From NCBI RefSeq assembly GCF_027580225.2, contig NC_073351.2, forward strand, positions 7,978,501 through 8,042,500: a stretch of DNA of 64,000 bases. Direction: 5' to 3'. Shown here one piece after another: positions 1-10,471 of the stretch; within the stretch, counting starts at the first letter, position 1; each line of letters opens with the position of its first letter. Under the pieces are notes generated by a model. That model was given only the letters and a program-made list of their open reading frames with translations. It was not told the DNA's origin and searched no databases. Source of the DNA: Misgurnus anguillicaudatus. Lineage: Eukaryota > Chordata > Actinopteri > Cypriniformes > Cobitidae. The translations under genes were made by a program, and so were the position numbers.

Positions 1-1199
1 ATCTCTTGCCACAGATTCGATTGTGTTACACGGAGAGTGTTTGCGTTTGTTTTGTGTGCGTGTAGCAGCCCTGAGACTTTTATACCAGCTGTTAATCCCT
101 TGACCGTATCATACACCCACAGACGCTCACACACCCCTGGCCCAACGCCGCCTTTATGACACTTGAGACTTCAGCAGAATTCATCTCGTGTTTTCTGACG
201 GGCTTAGCCCGAGTGCTCTCTCGGCATACCAGCCCTCCTCTCCTTTGTATCCAAACTTACACTTTTACAGGATCACACATGGTTGCGTGCACACATACAC
301 GCTTGTCTCCCTGCGGCCTCTCCTGTAAACTGTGATTCGGAGGACACGATAAAGTTGCAGAAAGAAGACAGGAGACCATTACTGTAGCTGAGCCAAGCAA
401 AACACAGATGCCTCGTACAACAGCGCTGAAGCCGTGGGTCCTTATAACGGTGGTATATTTAAAGTAGGATGTTGTATCAGAGCTGTCTCAGTCCAATTTG
501 TTGCGGTTAGTGTACAGTCTGAGGTTTGGGAATCGCTAATGGGCATTAATGCTGACACGGCCCCATACGGAGCAGGCGGACTTTACGAGCGACCGTGCTG
601 CGCGATAAACAGAGCCAGATGCAGCGCACAAAGCAAACACAGCTCATAAAGAAGATCAGGAAAGGTGTAATTAGTACAGAATGGCGAGTCATGTCCGGCT
701 GAGCGGCGTAAAACGCGACAGGAGAGAACGCCGCTCTCACGCAGCCTCGCCCTGGGAACCTGGGAGCCCTGCGGAAAAGATCAAAGGTCACCGTCGCTTG
801 CCTCCAAATAAACTAACCTGAGAAAACAGAACAACTTGTTGTTGTGCACGCAACACAAGTTGCAGATGTTTGTACTCTACGTTTTAACGACTGTTGGGCA
901 TTTATAGCTAAACGTATGCACTCAACAATGTGCCTTTGAAGGATTCGTGAACGATGCCAAGAGATTCAGCAGATTTGAGCCAGGTCAGCACAGGTTTATA
1001 CTCAATGGTACAAAAGATACTGCGTATCTGTGTTTGTAATGTACTGGCATGGAGCAGCGGGGCTTTGGTTTGGACGGAGAGAGATGAATGAGAAATCATG
1101 CCAAAAACAATACAAATATCACTAAGTATCAATCATACAGATAGATGTGTCAGTTTATAGTAGATAAATGTCTGGCACCATTAATACAATTGCAGTCTT
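1..1199. other. Intergenic, nothing recognised
   Basis: No coding region, RNA gene or repeat could be recognised on either strand. Short open frames around 430-790 show no known domain and no splice-site context. GC content is somewhat higher than in the repeat array that follows. Confidence 0.5.
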
Positions 1200-1217
1200 T
1201 GGGATTAATAAGTTTAA

Positions 1218-1431
1218 AGATTTTTTTTCTTACCCCATTGGCACATTATTATTATTTTTTTGCTTGTTTTAAGCACAAATTGACTTAAATTTTATATTTC
1301 TGTCTAAAAACTAGACTTATTTTTTTTATTTTGCTTATCAAGAAAATGCATCTTGATTTAAACATTTTTCAATATTTGTACTGAAAACAAGACAAAAATA
1401 CTAAGTAAGAAAGTCTTTTTTTTTTGCAGTG
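1218..1431. mobile_element. Right half of AT-rich foldback element
   Basis: Half copy of the foldback family that fills the next 3 kb. It reads from the 'taccccattggca' centre motif through 'aaaactagacttatttt' and 'gaaaacaagacaaaaatac' to the terminal TTTTTTGCAGTG. The left half is missing. Non-autonomous DNA element; no open frame. Confidence 0.7.
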
Positions 1432-1437
1432 AAGTTA

Positions 1438-2061
1438 CACTGCAAAAAATGATTTTCATTAAAAAAAATTCGTAGTATTTTTGTCTTGTTTTTAGTAAAA
1501 ATATCAAAAAATTCTTAAATTAAGATGTTTTTTCTTGATGAGCAAAACGACCCAAGAAAATAAGTCCAGTTTTTAGACCAAAAATAGTCAAATTTAAGTG
1601 ATTTTGTGCATAAAACAAGGAAAAAAATATGCCAATGGGGTAAGCAATTTTTTCTTGAATTTTTCTTGAATTTAGTGTTTAAGAAAAATGTTCTAGATTT
1701 TTTCATTTACCCCTTGGACAGATTTTTTTGCTTGTTTTATGCACAAAATCACATTTGATTATTTTCTTTAAAAAGTTTAGTTTTTAGACCAGAAATATCA
1801 AATTTAAGTGCATAAAACAAGCAAAAAAATCTCCCAATGGGGTAAGCAAAAAAATCTTGAATTTAATGTTTAAGAAAAATGTTAAAGAAAAATTCAAAAA
1901 AAATGTGCTTACCCCATTTGTAGTCTAAAAACTAGACTTATTTTCTTGAGTCGTTTTGCTCATCAAGAAAAAGCATCTTCATTTAATTTTTTTTAGATAT
2001 TTTTACTGAAAACAAGACAAAAATACTAAGAAATGTTTTTCTTGAAAATAATTTTTTGCAG
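1438..2061. mobile_element. Foldback (palindromic) MITE, copy 1
   Basis: Starts CACTGCAAAAAATGA and ends TTTTTTGCAG. The two halves are inverted copies of each other: 'tagtatttttgtcttgttt' on the left pairs with 'aaaacaagacaaaaatacta' on the right, and 'gccaatggggtaagc' pairs with 'gcttaccccattgg'. This copy is rearranged, with more than one centre motif. It would form a long hairpin as single strand. It encodes no protein, so mobilisation would have needed a transposase in trans. The family resembles abundant non-autonomous elements of zebrafish-like genomes, but I cannot name it. Confidence 0.75.
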
Positions 2062-2132
2062 TATAAGGCCAAAATATGAATGCTAAAGAAATTATAGGAT
2101 TGCTCTGATTGGTTGGATCATATGAACATTCT

Positions 2133-2844
2133 CACTGCAAAAAATGACTTTCTTACTTTAGTATTTTTGTCTTGTATTCAGTAAAAATATCTAAAAAATC
2201 TTAAATTAAGACATATTTTCTTGATGAGCGAAATGACCTAGGAAAATAAGTCTAGTTTTTAGACAAAAAAATATAAACTTTAAGTAAATTAGTGCTTAAA
2301 ACAAGCAACAAAAAAAGAAAAAAAACTGCCAATGGGGTAAGCAATTTTTTCTTGAATTTTTCTTGAATTTAGTGTTTAAGAAAAATGTATAAGATTTTTT
2401 TGCTTACCCCTTGGACAGATTTTTTTTGCTTGTTTTATGCACAAAATCACTTAAATTAAATTTTTTTTCTAAAAGCTAGACTTACTTTCTTTAAAAAGTT
2501 TAGTTTTTAGACCAAAAATATCAAATTTAAGTGATTTTGTGCATAAAACAAGCAAAAAAAGTTCCCAATGGGGTAAGCAGAAAAATCTTGAATTTAATGT
2601 TTAAGAAAAATGTTCAAGAAAAATCCAAGAAAAATTTGCTTACCCCATTGGCAGATTTTTTTTTTGCTTGTTTTATGCACAAAATCACGTAAATTTGATA
2701 TTTGTAGTCTAAAAACTAGACTTATTTTCTTGAGTCGTTTTGCTCATCAAAAAAGCATCTTCATTTAATAATTTTTAGATATTTTTACTGAAAACAAGAC
2801 AAAAATACTAAGAAATGTTTTTCTTGAAAATAATTTTTTGCAGT
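2133..2844. mobile_element. Foldback MITE, copy 2 (array unit)
   Basis: Same CACTGCAAAAAATGA...TTTTTTGCAG ends and inverted halves as the previous copy. It is separated from it by a ~70-bp spacer containing 'gattgctctgattggttgg'. The next copy repeats both element and spacer, so element and spacer were duplicated together. Confidence 0.75.
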
Positions 2845-2914
2845 ATAAGGCCAAAATATGAATGCTAAAGAAATTATAGGATTGCTCTGATTGGTTGGAT
2901 CATATGAACATTCT

Positions 2915-3620
2915 CACTGCAAAAAATGACTTTCTTACTTAGTATTTTTGTCTTGTATTCAGTAAAAATATCTAAAAATTCTTAAATTAAGACATATTTT
3001 CTTGATGAGCGAAATGACCTAGGAAAATAAGTCTATAGTTTTTAGACAAAAAATTAAAAAGTAAATTAGTGCTTAGTACAAGCAACAAAAAAAGAAAAAA
3101 AAACCTGCCAATGGGGTAAGCAATTTTTTCTTGAATTTTTCTTGAATTTAGTGTTTAAGAAAAATGTTCAAGATTTTTTTGCTTACCCCTTGGACAGATT
3201 TTTTTTGCTTGTTTTATGCACAAAATCACTTAAATTAGATTTTTTTTTTAAAAGCTAGACTTACTTTCTTTAAAAAGTTTAGTTTTTAGACCAAAAATAT
3301 CAAATTTAAGTGATTTTGTGCATAAAACAAGCAAAAAAAATTCCCAATGGGGTAAGCAGAAAAATCTTGAATTTAATGTTTAAGAAAAATGTTCAAGAAA
3401 AATCCAAGTAAAATTTGCTTACCCCATTGGCAGATTTTTTTTGCTTGTTTTATGCACAAAAACACTTAAATTATATTTTTGGTCTAAAAACTAAACTTAT
3501 TTTCTTGGGTCGTTTTGCTCATCAAAAAAGCATCTCAATTTAATTTTTCTTTGATATTTTTACTAAAAACAAGACAAAAATACAAAAGAAATTTTTTTCT
3601 TGAAAATCATTTTTTGCAGT
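2915..3620. mobile_element. Foldback MITE, copy 3 (array unit)
   Basis: Near duplicate of copy 2, including internal rearrangements such as the double 'ttcttgaatttttcttgaat' block. Copy starts are 782 bp apart (2133 to 2915). The trailing spacer ('aaggccaaaatgctaaagg', 'gattgctctgattgg') is again present but shorter. Confidence 0.75.
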
Positions 3621-3677
3621 ACAAGGCCAAAATGCTAAAGGAATTGTTGGATTGCTCTGATTGGATTATAACATTCT

Positions 3678-4095
3678 CACTGCAAAAAATGACTTTCTTA
3701 CTTAGTATTTTTGTCTTGTATTTAGTAAAAATATCTAAAAATTCTTAAATTAAGATGTATTTTCTCGATGAGCAAAATGACCTAGGAATATAAGTGTAGT
3801 TTTTAGACAAAAAATATAAACTTTTAAGTAAATTAGTGCTTAAAACAAGCAAAAAATCAGCCAATGGAATAAGAAAAATGTTCTTGAAATAATAACTTTT
3901 TTCATAAACATTTAACTCAAGAAAATTTTTCTAATTCCATTGTCAGATTTTTTTTGCTTGTTTAAGCACAAATTTGCTTACATTTTATCTTAAACTAGAC
4001 ATATTTTTCTAGGTCATTTTGCTCATCAAGAAAATAATTTAAGAATAGATATTTTTACTGAAAACAAGACAAAAATACTAAGTAAGAAAGTGCAG
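3678..4095. mobile_element. Foldback MITE, copy 4 (shorter)
   Basis: Last member of the array. It begins CACTGCAAAAAATGAC, 763 bp after the start of copy 3, and is a shorter, simpler hairpin whose centre reads 'gccaatggaataag' with its complement. It ends near 'agtaagaaagtgcag'. Confidence 0.7.
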
Positions 4096-5575
4096 CGCTC
4101 CAAACCTTTGTTTTGATCTTCACGTGAATGATGATCGATGCACAAAGAATGAAGAGAAAAATGTGAACTTTCCAGATGAATAGGACCGTATTTCAGTCTA
4201 TTACCATAGCAATGGGACTATTCTCTGGAAGAGGAGGCATAGAGACATCAACATCCACCCCATAGCATCGTATTGAACTCAACACAGCACATTTTACAGG
4301 TCACTGTGCACAGAGGTCTTCATGGGTTGCATTTCAAACGAGAGACTCCCTTTACATCCTATACTGCACTGCAGGGAATCAGCGTTCGGCAAAAGATCTG
4401 CTTCAGCGGGGGATGTTCAGAAAATGTATACTTCATACAACACCTGAAGCCACTATTATAACATACTTGTTGATCTTAAAATGTTAAGAAACGTTGTGTA
4501 TGCGTGTTTAATGTGTACCGCACATATAAGTATATTGTGAATTACAAATATTTTGTATATATATTGTGTGTTAGCGTCACTACATGACTACCATGTTGGG
4601 TTTTTAGCCACCGTTACGTTACAGTTGTGGTTATTGCTCATAACAACATTGTCTGCTAACTCAAAAGGGAGTTTTCTTATATTTGTCTGTATGTAAGCCT
4701 CTATTACTACTATAGAAGCTCAGCTTAATGACAAAGGCCCATACGTACCCTTTCTCACCATACACATACAGTTTGACCTCTGACCCCCTCTCTTCTCTTC
4801 AAGGGTTTTGGTGAAATAATGGCCAATGTTAGAATGAAGTGGAAAAGAGAGGGTTAACTTCATTATAAACTTCTCTAATAGCATTATCTACACCCCTACA
4901 CGGTTCCCCACAACAAGAGCTTGAAAGAAACGGGTGAGCGAATGAATGGGTGAATAGGACATGAAAGTCCCTCAGCTCTCTCTGTCTTTTACATACACTG
5001 TGAGGCATTCACAATGATGATTACACCGACATGTTGCTATAATATTACTGATTTATGCCAGTTCATTCAGTGTTATTTTGGTATTTGTAGATGTGTGCAA
5101 GTGTTTGGGTGTTGTTTTTTGAGAGAATTGTAAGGGTATAAATGATCAAGGTACGTTAAAACACAGCAAATGCTTTAAGATGGTGGGTTTGGCCTGTACC
5201 ACTTTAGAGGTTTGACCTTTTCAACTGTTCTCAACAAATAGTCAGAAAAGATCAAAATTTTGTAGTAATAAAAAAGCCAAAATATTTAAACCTGTTACCA
5301 AAGTTAAATATTTGATTGTCAAAAACTACAAAGTACCAACATTTGGTAGCAACTAACTATTTTCTATGAAGTGACTGTTTAATTTTGGATCATTTTGCGA
5401 TCTGATTACATGAAACTGATTCTGTTTTTACTTTTTAATTTAAGATATTTTTCTATTTATTTCTATTTATTTTGATGTTTGCTTATTTAGTGCTTATTGC
5501 TAAAAATGAAATAAATTCAGGGTTTAAACGTATTTTTAATAATATAGTACAATAAAACGTTCACAAAACTGCTCA
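4096..5575. other. Intergenic, nothing recognised
   Basis: No supported gene or repeat. The frame at 4273-4461 has no domain or splice context. AT-rich stretches near 5430-5480 are simple sequence. Confidence 0.5.
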
Positions 5576-5576
5576 G

Positions 5577-5664
5577 ACAGGCAGACGGTGCCACACCGGA
5601 TCGCACCAGATCTGCACAGGAGCTGCTGACTTTGACGCAAACCTGGCCCAGAGTCGTCTGCTGT
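5577..5664. repeat. ~88-bp palindromic unit, copy A
   Basis: Ends 'cctggcccagagtcgtctg' plus CTGT, complementary (with mismatches) to its start 'agacaggcagacggtgcca'. The centre holds 'caccagatctgcac' and 'agctgctgactttg'. Related copies lie at 8272 and 15339. This is the most diverged copy at its left arm. Confidence 0.6.
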
Positions 5665-5679
5665 AAAAATGTATCCATT

Positions 5680-6051
5680 GCGCTGCAAAGAATTATTTTC
5701 AGGAGGGAGATTCTTAGTGTTTTTGTCTTGTTTTCAGTGGAAATATAAAAGAGTGGTTAAGTTAAGATGCTTTTTCTTGATGAGCAAAACGGCCCAAGGA
5801 AAAAATCTGCCAATGCGGTTAGCAAATTTTTCATGAATTTTTCTTGAATTTAGTGTTTAAGAAAAATGTTCAAGATTTTTTTGCTTACCCCATTGGCAGA
5901 ATTTGTTGCCTGTTTTATGCACAAAATCACTTACATTTGATATTTTGGGTCATTTTGCTCATCAAGAAAAAGCATCTTAATTTAAGAATTTGTAGATATT
6001 TTTACTTAAAACTTCTGAATTTTTTTTTCTTGAAAATTATTTTTTGCAGTG
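5680..6051. mobile_element. Foldback MITE copy, degenerate
   Basis: Recognisable by 'tgtttttgtcttgttttcag', 'tttttcttgatgagcaaaa', the centre 'gcttaccccattggcag', and the end TTTTTTGCAGTG. The left half is degraded. Confidence 0.65.
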
Positions 6052-6330
6052 TAATCCCTATTAAAGTTTATTTTCACTGCAAAATGACTTTTTTCTTAAT
6101 GTTTTTGTCTTGATTTCATTACAAATATCTAAAAATTATTAAATCAAGATGAATTTTCTTGATAAGCAAAATGAGAAAAAAAAGAAGTCTAGTTTTTAGC
6201 CCCAAAATATAAAATTTAAATGAATTTATTCCTAAAACAAGCAAAAAAATGGCCAATGGTTTAAGAAAATTCAAGAAAAATTAAGTGTTTAAGAAAAAAG
6301 TTAACTTATTTTATTTTTATTTATTTATTT

Positions 6331-6653
6331 GGTAACACTTTACAATAAGGTTCATTAGCTAACATTAGTTAATGTATTAACTAACTTGAACAAACCATGA
6401 GCAATACATTTGTTACATTATTTATTCATCTTTGTTAAGGTTAGTTAATAAAAATGTAAGCTTTAATTGTTTGTTCATGTTAGTTCAGAGTGCATTAACT
6501 AATGTTAACAAGATTATAATTAAATATTAGGAATTGTTGAAATTAACATTAACAAAAATTAATAAATGCTGTAGAAGTGCAGTTCATTATTAGTTCATGT
6601 TAACTAATGTAGCTAACGAATGTAACTACTGAACCTTATTGTAAAGTGTTACC
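6331..6653. mobile_element. Palindromic MITE with 8-bp target duplication
   Basis: Terminal inverted repeats GGTAACACTTTACAATAAGG and its complement CCTTATTGTAAAGTGTTACC. The inner parts are inverted copies built on 'ttagttaatg' and 'cattaactaa'. It is flanked by ATTTATTT on both sides (6323-6330 and 6654-6661), consistent with an 8-bp duplication, although the flank is low-complexity. No coding capacity. Confidence 0.8.
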
Positions 6654-6806
6654 ATTTATTTTTATTATCCCATATATATATTTATATAACAATAACAATA
6701 AGTTATATATATATATTTAGACTTATTTTCATCATTTTGCTTATCAAGAAAATGCATCTTGATTTTTTTTTATATTTCTACTGTGAATACAAGACAAAAA
6801 TACTAA

Positions 6807-7119
6807 TGCTGTGTCCAAAACTGCTCCCTCGTTCACTATTTCCTATATAGCAGATGGCAATTGAGTCCACTATATGGTGAAGAGGCAAATAGAATTGAGT
6901 GAGCAATTTTAGACATCTCTCGTTATATCAGGGGAAATAATTAGTGTATGAGTGCACATCAAATGTACCTTCAAAGTCAGAGTGCATTGTGGGTAAAAAG
7001 TAGTGAACGAATGTAGGGAATGAAGTTGTTCACTCAGATTTCAGACACCACTATAAAATAGCAGCCGCCAAATTTAGTGCATATATAGGAGATAGGCAGC
7101 AATTTCAGACACAGCCCAA
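6807..7119. mobile_element. MITE with GCTGTGTCC ends
   Basis: Left end TGCTGTGTCCAAAACTGC and right end GCAATTTCAGACACAGCCC form imperfect inverted repeats. Inside are paired 'gttcactatttcc' and 'agtgaacgaatgtaggg' motifs. Removing it rejoins the outer foldback element ('aatactaa' + 'gtaagaaagtc'). A related copy frames the nest at 42.7-44.6 kb. Confidence 0.65.
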
Positions 7120-7143
7120 GTAAGAAAGTCAGTTTTTGCAGTG

Positions 7144-8271
7144 TTTAAAGTGCACCAAATCTCTGCACATTTTAAAACCTATGAAACATGTTTCAAATTT
7201 CTGAAACAGAGTTGCAAAATGTGTACAATTATTTGAAACATGAACAGTCAGAGAGTACAACATTATCTTTTAATATTGTTAAGGAGGACGTTATCTTTGT
7301 CCAAAATGTCTGTGCAATAAAGAAAGTTTTGTGCATATAACAGATTCTTGCAACTCTGACCTTGACAATGAAGTTAGTTGAACTTAAGTTTAGTGGATTT
7401 AAAGTTGGCTTCAAATGAAAAAGAGGGAGGTGCAATGTGAGGAGGACTGGATATCCATCATCAGCGTTCACTCGGATATGAGCACATGTCTGTTTGATGA
7501 GATGACTTAACTCTTATGCATGAACTTTAACCCACAAAACAAATCAAAGTGAAATTGCTTTAATATCTTACATTAAGTTCCTGTTAAATAGAGACCCTAT
7601 CATTTCTAAGAGATGATCACAACAATGTCTCAAACATAACGCAATTTTTAAACAAAACGTATTGTTTTAAGAATACATCTGAGCTATTCTGTCCACAGTT
7701 CTGTATTCTTAAAACATTTGTCATGTTTGTTGTTTGTCTCACTTGAGGTATTTTAGAAAAAAATAAAAGTTTGTTTTACCTAAATGAAACATGACTGAGA
7801 TTTTTATGGATCTCCTATTTACAATGAGAGTAACCTGTGATTAATGAGATGTCTGTATAATTTGTACAAATGTATAATTGACTATTTCTACTGTATAGTA
7901 CAGTAAAATTATGAGTGTCATAATGCCTTATAATGTCTTTATATATTTTCCTGCTGCAATCCATTGTTAAATTAAGGTGAAATAAGTACAGAGACACAGC
8001 GGTGCAGTTTGAAGTGAATTTTGAATGCAGTTTTAACTGATGTGCGCTTCATGGCTTTAAAATAGTCTGCTTTGAACCACGTTTTCATGAAACAGAAAAA
8101 AAAGATTAAAGTGCATCATCAAGCGCACTTCACTCGATCTCTCTTGGCCTCACTTTTCGCTCGCACATATATATAGAGAATATGTGAGTGATCTCCAGAG
8201 ACAGAGAAAAGAGAGAGAAACTGATAGTTTGGCTAGTTTAATCTCTAATCAAGCCCCTGGTGCTGCACCAG
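7144..8271. other. Intergenic, nothing recognised
   Basis: No supported gene, RNA or repeat. Open frames at 7229-7471 and 7815-7997 lack any recognisable domain. Confidence 0.5.
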
Positions 8272-8356
8272 ACAGCAGATGACTCTGGGCCAGAGCCGCA
8301 CCAGATCTGCACCGAATCCGGATATGGTACAGATCCCGCCTGAAGTCGTCTGCTGT
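8272..8356. repeat. ~88-bp palindromic unit, copy B
   Basis: Starts ACAGCAGATGACTCTGGGCC and ends GAAGTCGTCTGCTGT. The arms are complementary for about 20 bases with mismatches. The centre contains 'caccagatctgcacc' as in copy A. No clear target duplication seen. Confidence 0.65.
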
Positions 8357-8489
8357 GAGGTTGCTGTACAAGGTGACACCTCACCTGAAACCAAAAAAAG
8401 TAAACTTTGGTTGAGCATCTGCCCCTACGTCTTTGTGGTGTACATTTGTCTTGAGGGTAGTCTTGGGTGTCAACGTGCACATTGTCTTA

Positions 8490-9012
8490 TGGGGCATACA
8501 CACCAGTGATGCGTGGGTCAATGTATAAACAACCCGCACCGACGGACATTTTCAACTAACCCGCCCGCTACTCGGACCGCAAAAAACAGAAAAAAAAATA
8601 TTGTACCCGACCCGCTCCCTTGCCCGCATTTTTTAAAAGTAGTAATTGTTTATAATAGTTAACTGGCATCTTTATTTCAAACAACCCGACCGACTCCGAC
8701 CCGAATATCATTAAACATATTTTTGGATGACTCGCTCATTTTGGATCAACCCGTGCATAACTCATACACACCAAACGTGAGTTCAATGATTTGTGCGAGT
8801 AGATTACATACAAAGTCAATGCAAAGATGCGATCAGACGCGTCCTTGCATGGGACGATTCGAATGATGCAAATTGGGCAGCGCGATTACCGCGAAAACAC
8901 TCACTATTCTTCTCAAACGCGCCTTCGTGCAAGTTGAAAATATTTGCATGACACAAAGTTAAATCCCGCAAGTAATCTAGAGCGAGCAACGCGTTTGGTG
9001 TGTACGTAGCAT
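8490..9012. mobile_element. MITE with GGGGCATACACACCA-like ends
   Basis: Left end 'ggggcatacacacca' continues, after a 260-bp insertion, as 'aacgtgagttcaatg'. The right end 'aacgcgtttggtgtgtacg' plus TAGCAT is its inverted complement. No coding capacity. Confidence 0.6.
8504..8763. mobile_element. hAT-type MITE nested in 8490-9012
   Basis: Flanked by a perfect 8-bp direct repeat ATACACAC (8496-8503 and 8764-8771), the duplication size of hAT transposons. Ends: CAGTGATGCGTGGGTCAA on the left, 'gatcaacccgtgcataactc' on the right, imperfect inverted repeats. Interior rich in 'acccg' motifs. No transposase. Confidence 0.75.
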
Positions 9013-9167
9013 AAGGTAATGTTAGTAAAAATGCACGTGAAAAATTTCACCTACATACAACAACGCTGTCAAAAAATGTACATGGATCCACAAAGACGAC
9101 TAAATCTGCTGCATTATGCATACGGCAGGCCAGTAGATGGCGATGTTACCTTGTAAAGAAACACTAT

Positions 9168-10468
9168 GGGCCCTATTTTAACGATCTGAAACGCAAGTGT
9201 GAAGTGCAAAGCGCAAGTGACTTTGTGGACGAATCTTGGGTGCTGTTGCAGAGATATTTCTCCCGCCAGGCGCAAATCAATAAGGGGTTGGTCTAAAGTA
9301 GGTTTATTATTCATAGGTGTGGTTTGGGCGTAACGTCAAATAAACCAATCAGAACGCTATCCAACATTCCCTTTAAACGCAAGGGCGCAAGTTCCATGGC
9401 GGGGTGCTATTATTATGACGGATTTGACAGGCGCACGCCAGGAGCGGTTCACAGCCGAGGAGACCCACGTTCTTGTAAGAGCAGTCAAAGACAGAGAAGT
9501 TGTTTTGTATGGGGATGGGAGAAACCCGCCCAAATCAGCGTCGGTTAAACAGGCGTGAGAGGAAATATAGCCACAATTGTCTCATCAGCTGGCATCCCCA
9601 TCGTTGCACCAAGCGCTACAATGATGTCAGGAGACGGGGGAATCCCAAGCTTGCCAGCATAAATCGGGCACGCCGTGTAACGGGAGGTGGATCTGCCTTT
9701 ACACATGACCTGACACCAGCAGAGGACATCGCTGCGTCCACCCTCACCGCTGAAAGGGTTTGAGGGCTTTGAAATCGGACCCAAGAAACGCAAGCAAGGT
9801 CCAACCCCAAAGTACACTTACAAATCAAGTTCGTGTACATTAAGGTTTCTTACGAAAACATTTTAATTATTATTTACATAAAATAAACGTAATACAGCCA
9901 CACAACAAACTTATGAAAATATTTTAATCGTTATTTGCATGAGAATTTTTTAACGCAGCCACACAATAAATAAAAACTATCACCACAATGCTCACCACAA
10001 TGATTTCCCTTATCTCATGTGTTAATATTTTTTATTGTAACAACTTATGATTTAATGATTTCACTTATCTCATGTGTTAATATTTTTTATTGTAACAGTT
10101 TATGATTTGCAAAAATAACTGTTGCATTTGTTTAGATTAGATAAGCAAAGTGTGTGCGCGTTGTGCACGCTATACATTATGGTCAAGCATGCGCCCTTAA
10201 AATAGCATAAACAACGTGCCAAGACTTTAGACTAGTTTTTTTTGGTCAGTGGCGCAATTGTTTTTTGAAACTGCAAAATAGCATCAGGGATGGTTTGCGC
10301 CGGAACACGCCTCCTTTTTTGCGCTGAACTGCCCAGGGAGCGCAAGTTCATTCCCTAGTTTGCCGACGTGCGTCTGTGGAGGGAAAACCCCGCTGTGCGC
10401 CGGTGCAAAATACGAATGATACATGCGTTACTGACAAAGTCATTTGCGCTGGGTGCAAGATAGGGCCC
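9168..10468 (+). mobile_element. PIF/Harbinger-like element
   Basis: Left end GGGCCCTATTTTAACGATCT and right end GGTGCAAGATAGGGCCC form short inverted repeats flanked by TAT on both sides (9165-9167, 10469-10471), a 3-bp duplication as made by Harbinger transposases. Length about 1.3 kb. Inside, the left third encodes a decayed Myb/SANT-like protein; no DDE nuclease is visible, so the copy is non-autonomous. Confidence 0.75.
9415..9763 (+). pseudogene. Broken Myb/SANT-like DNA-binding protein of Harbinger element
   Basis: Reading from the ATG at 9415 gives a SANT-like start with the motif RQERFTAEETHVLVRAVKDR, then LYGDGRNPPKSASVKQA. Codon 48 (9556-9558) is TGA where a tryptophan would be expected in the helix, and a frame change follows. 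The remainder continues in another frame as TKRYNDVRRRGNPKLASI, then a tail with FTHDLTPAEDIAASTLTAE. Two-gene Harbinger elements carry such a Myb/SANT protein, which binds the transposon ends and helps import the transposase. This copy cannot make the full protein. Family assignment is from recognised motifs, not a search. Confidence 0.75.
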
Positions 10469-10471
10469 TAT

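Larger units (their letters stand above)
6075..7143. mobile_element. Foldback MITE copy interrupted by two insertions
   Basis: Starts CACTGCAAAATGAC and resumes after two insertions, ending 'agtaagaaagtcagttttt' plus GCAGTG. The inserts are at 6331-6653 and about 6807-7119. AT dinucleotide stretches fill 6660-6712. Confidence 0.65.

Noticed and set aside
1218..4095. CRISPR-like or satellite array
   Set aside because: Units are ~780 bp hairpin elements in vertebrate DNA, not short direct repeats with unique spacers.
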